Part shown: positions 1 through 5,568 of the stretch, piece after piece
Layout of the letters: every line of letters begins with the position of its first letter
Position numbering within the stretch: the first letter of the stretch is position 1
DNA from: Thermoanaerobaculia bacterium
GTDB taxonomy: Bacteria; Acidobacteriota; Thermoanaerobaculia; Multivoradales; UBA5704
Length of the DNA stretch: 5,568 nucleotides
Reading direction: 5' to 3'
NCBI GenBank assembly: GCA_030150965.1
Contig: JASLEW010000262.1
Location: 1 to 5,568 of the forward strand
The notes under the pieces: generated by a model
Told to the model about the DNA's origin: nothing
Databases searched by the model: none
Seen by the model: the letters and a program-made list of their open reading frames with translations, nothing else
Position numbers and translations under genes: made by a program

Positions 1-5568
<5,568 letters not shown>

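Overview
The window is one uninterrupted reading frame on the + strand. It has codons from position 3 to 5567 (1855 residues), no stop, and no start or end inside the window. It is an internal, near-C-terminal piece of a large non-ribosomal peptide synthetase (NRPS). Residue n starts at nucleotide 3n. The DNA is very GC-rich by eye (well above 70%), with G/C at nearly every third codon position. This suits a high-GC secondary-metabolite producer such as a myxobacterium, acidobacterium or actinomycete; nothing here decides between them.

Layout: the window opens at core A3 of a truncated adenylation domain (A1, residues 1-362). A carrier protein follows (PCP1, Ppant Ser407), which ends the penultimate module. 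The complete last module comes next: an LCL-type condensation domain (C, about residues 470-942), a full adenylation domain (A2, about 971-1502), a second carrier (PCP2, Ppant Ser1558), and a type I thioesterase (TE, from about 1607) cut off by the window end before its catalytic histidine. No epimerase, methyltransferase or other tailoring domain is present, and no intergenic DNA, promoter, terminator or RNA gene is seen.

How it works: A1 loads PCP1 with the penultimate residue (specificity code read as DILHLGLVIK, nearest to the glycine code I remember). The C domain joins the chain on PCP1 to the amino acid on PCP2. A2 selects that last amino acid (code DASTVAAVCK, which matches a tyrosine code). 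The TE then releases the peptide by hydrolysis or cyclisation. The inferred end of the peptide is ...-(Gly-like)-(Tyr/aromatic).

The unusual parts are within this known architecture. An in-frame 15-bp x 9 tandem repeat expands a loop of the C domain, and an in-frame 9-bp x 7 repeat expands a loop in the C-terminal subdomain of A2. Synonymous codon use shifts between A1-PCP1 and the C-A2-PCP2-TE part. The C3 motif is altered, and an Arg/Trp-rich segment lies where the TE histidine would be expected. I saw no sign of a wholly new system.
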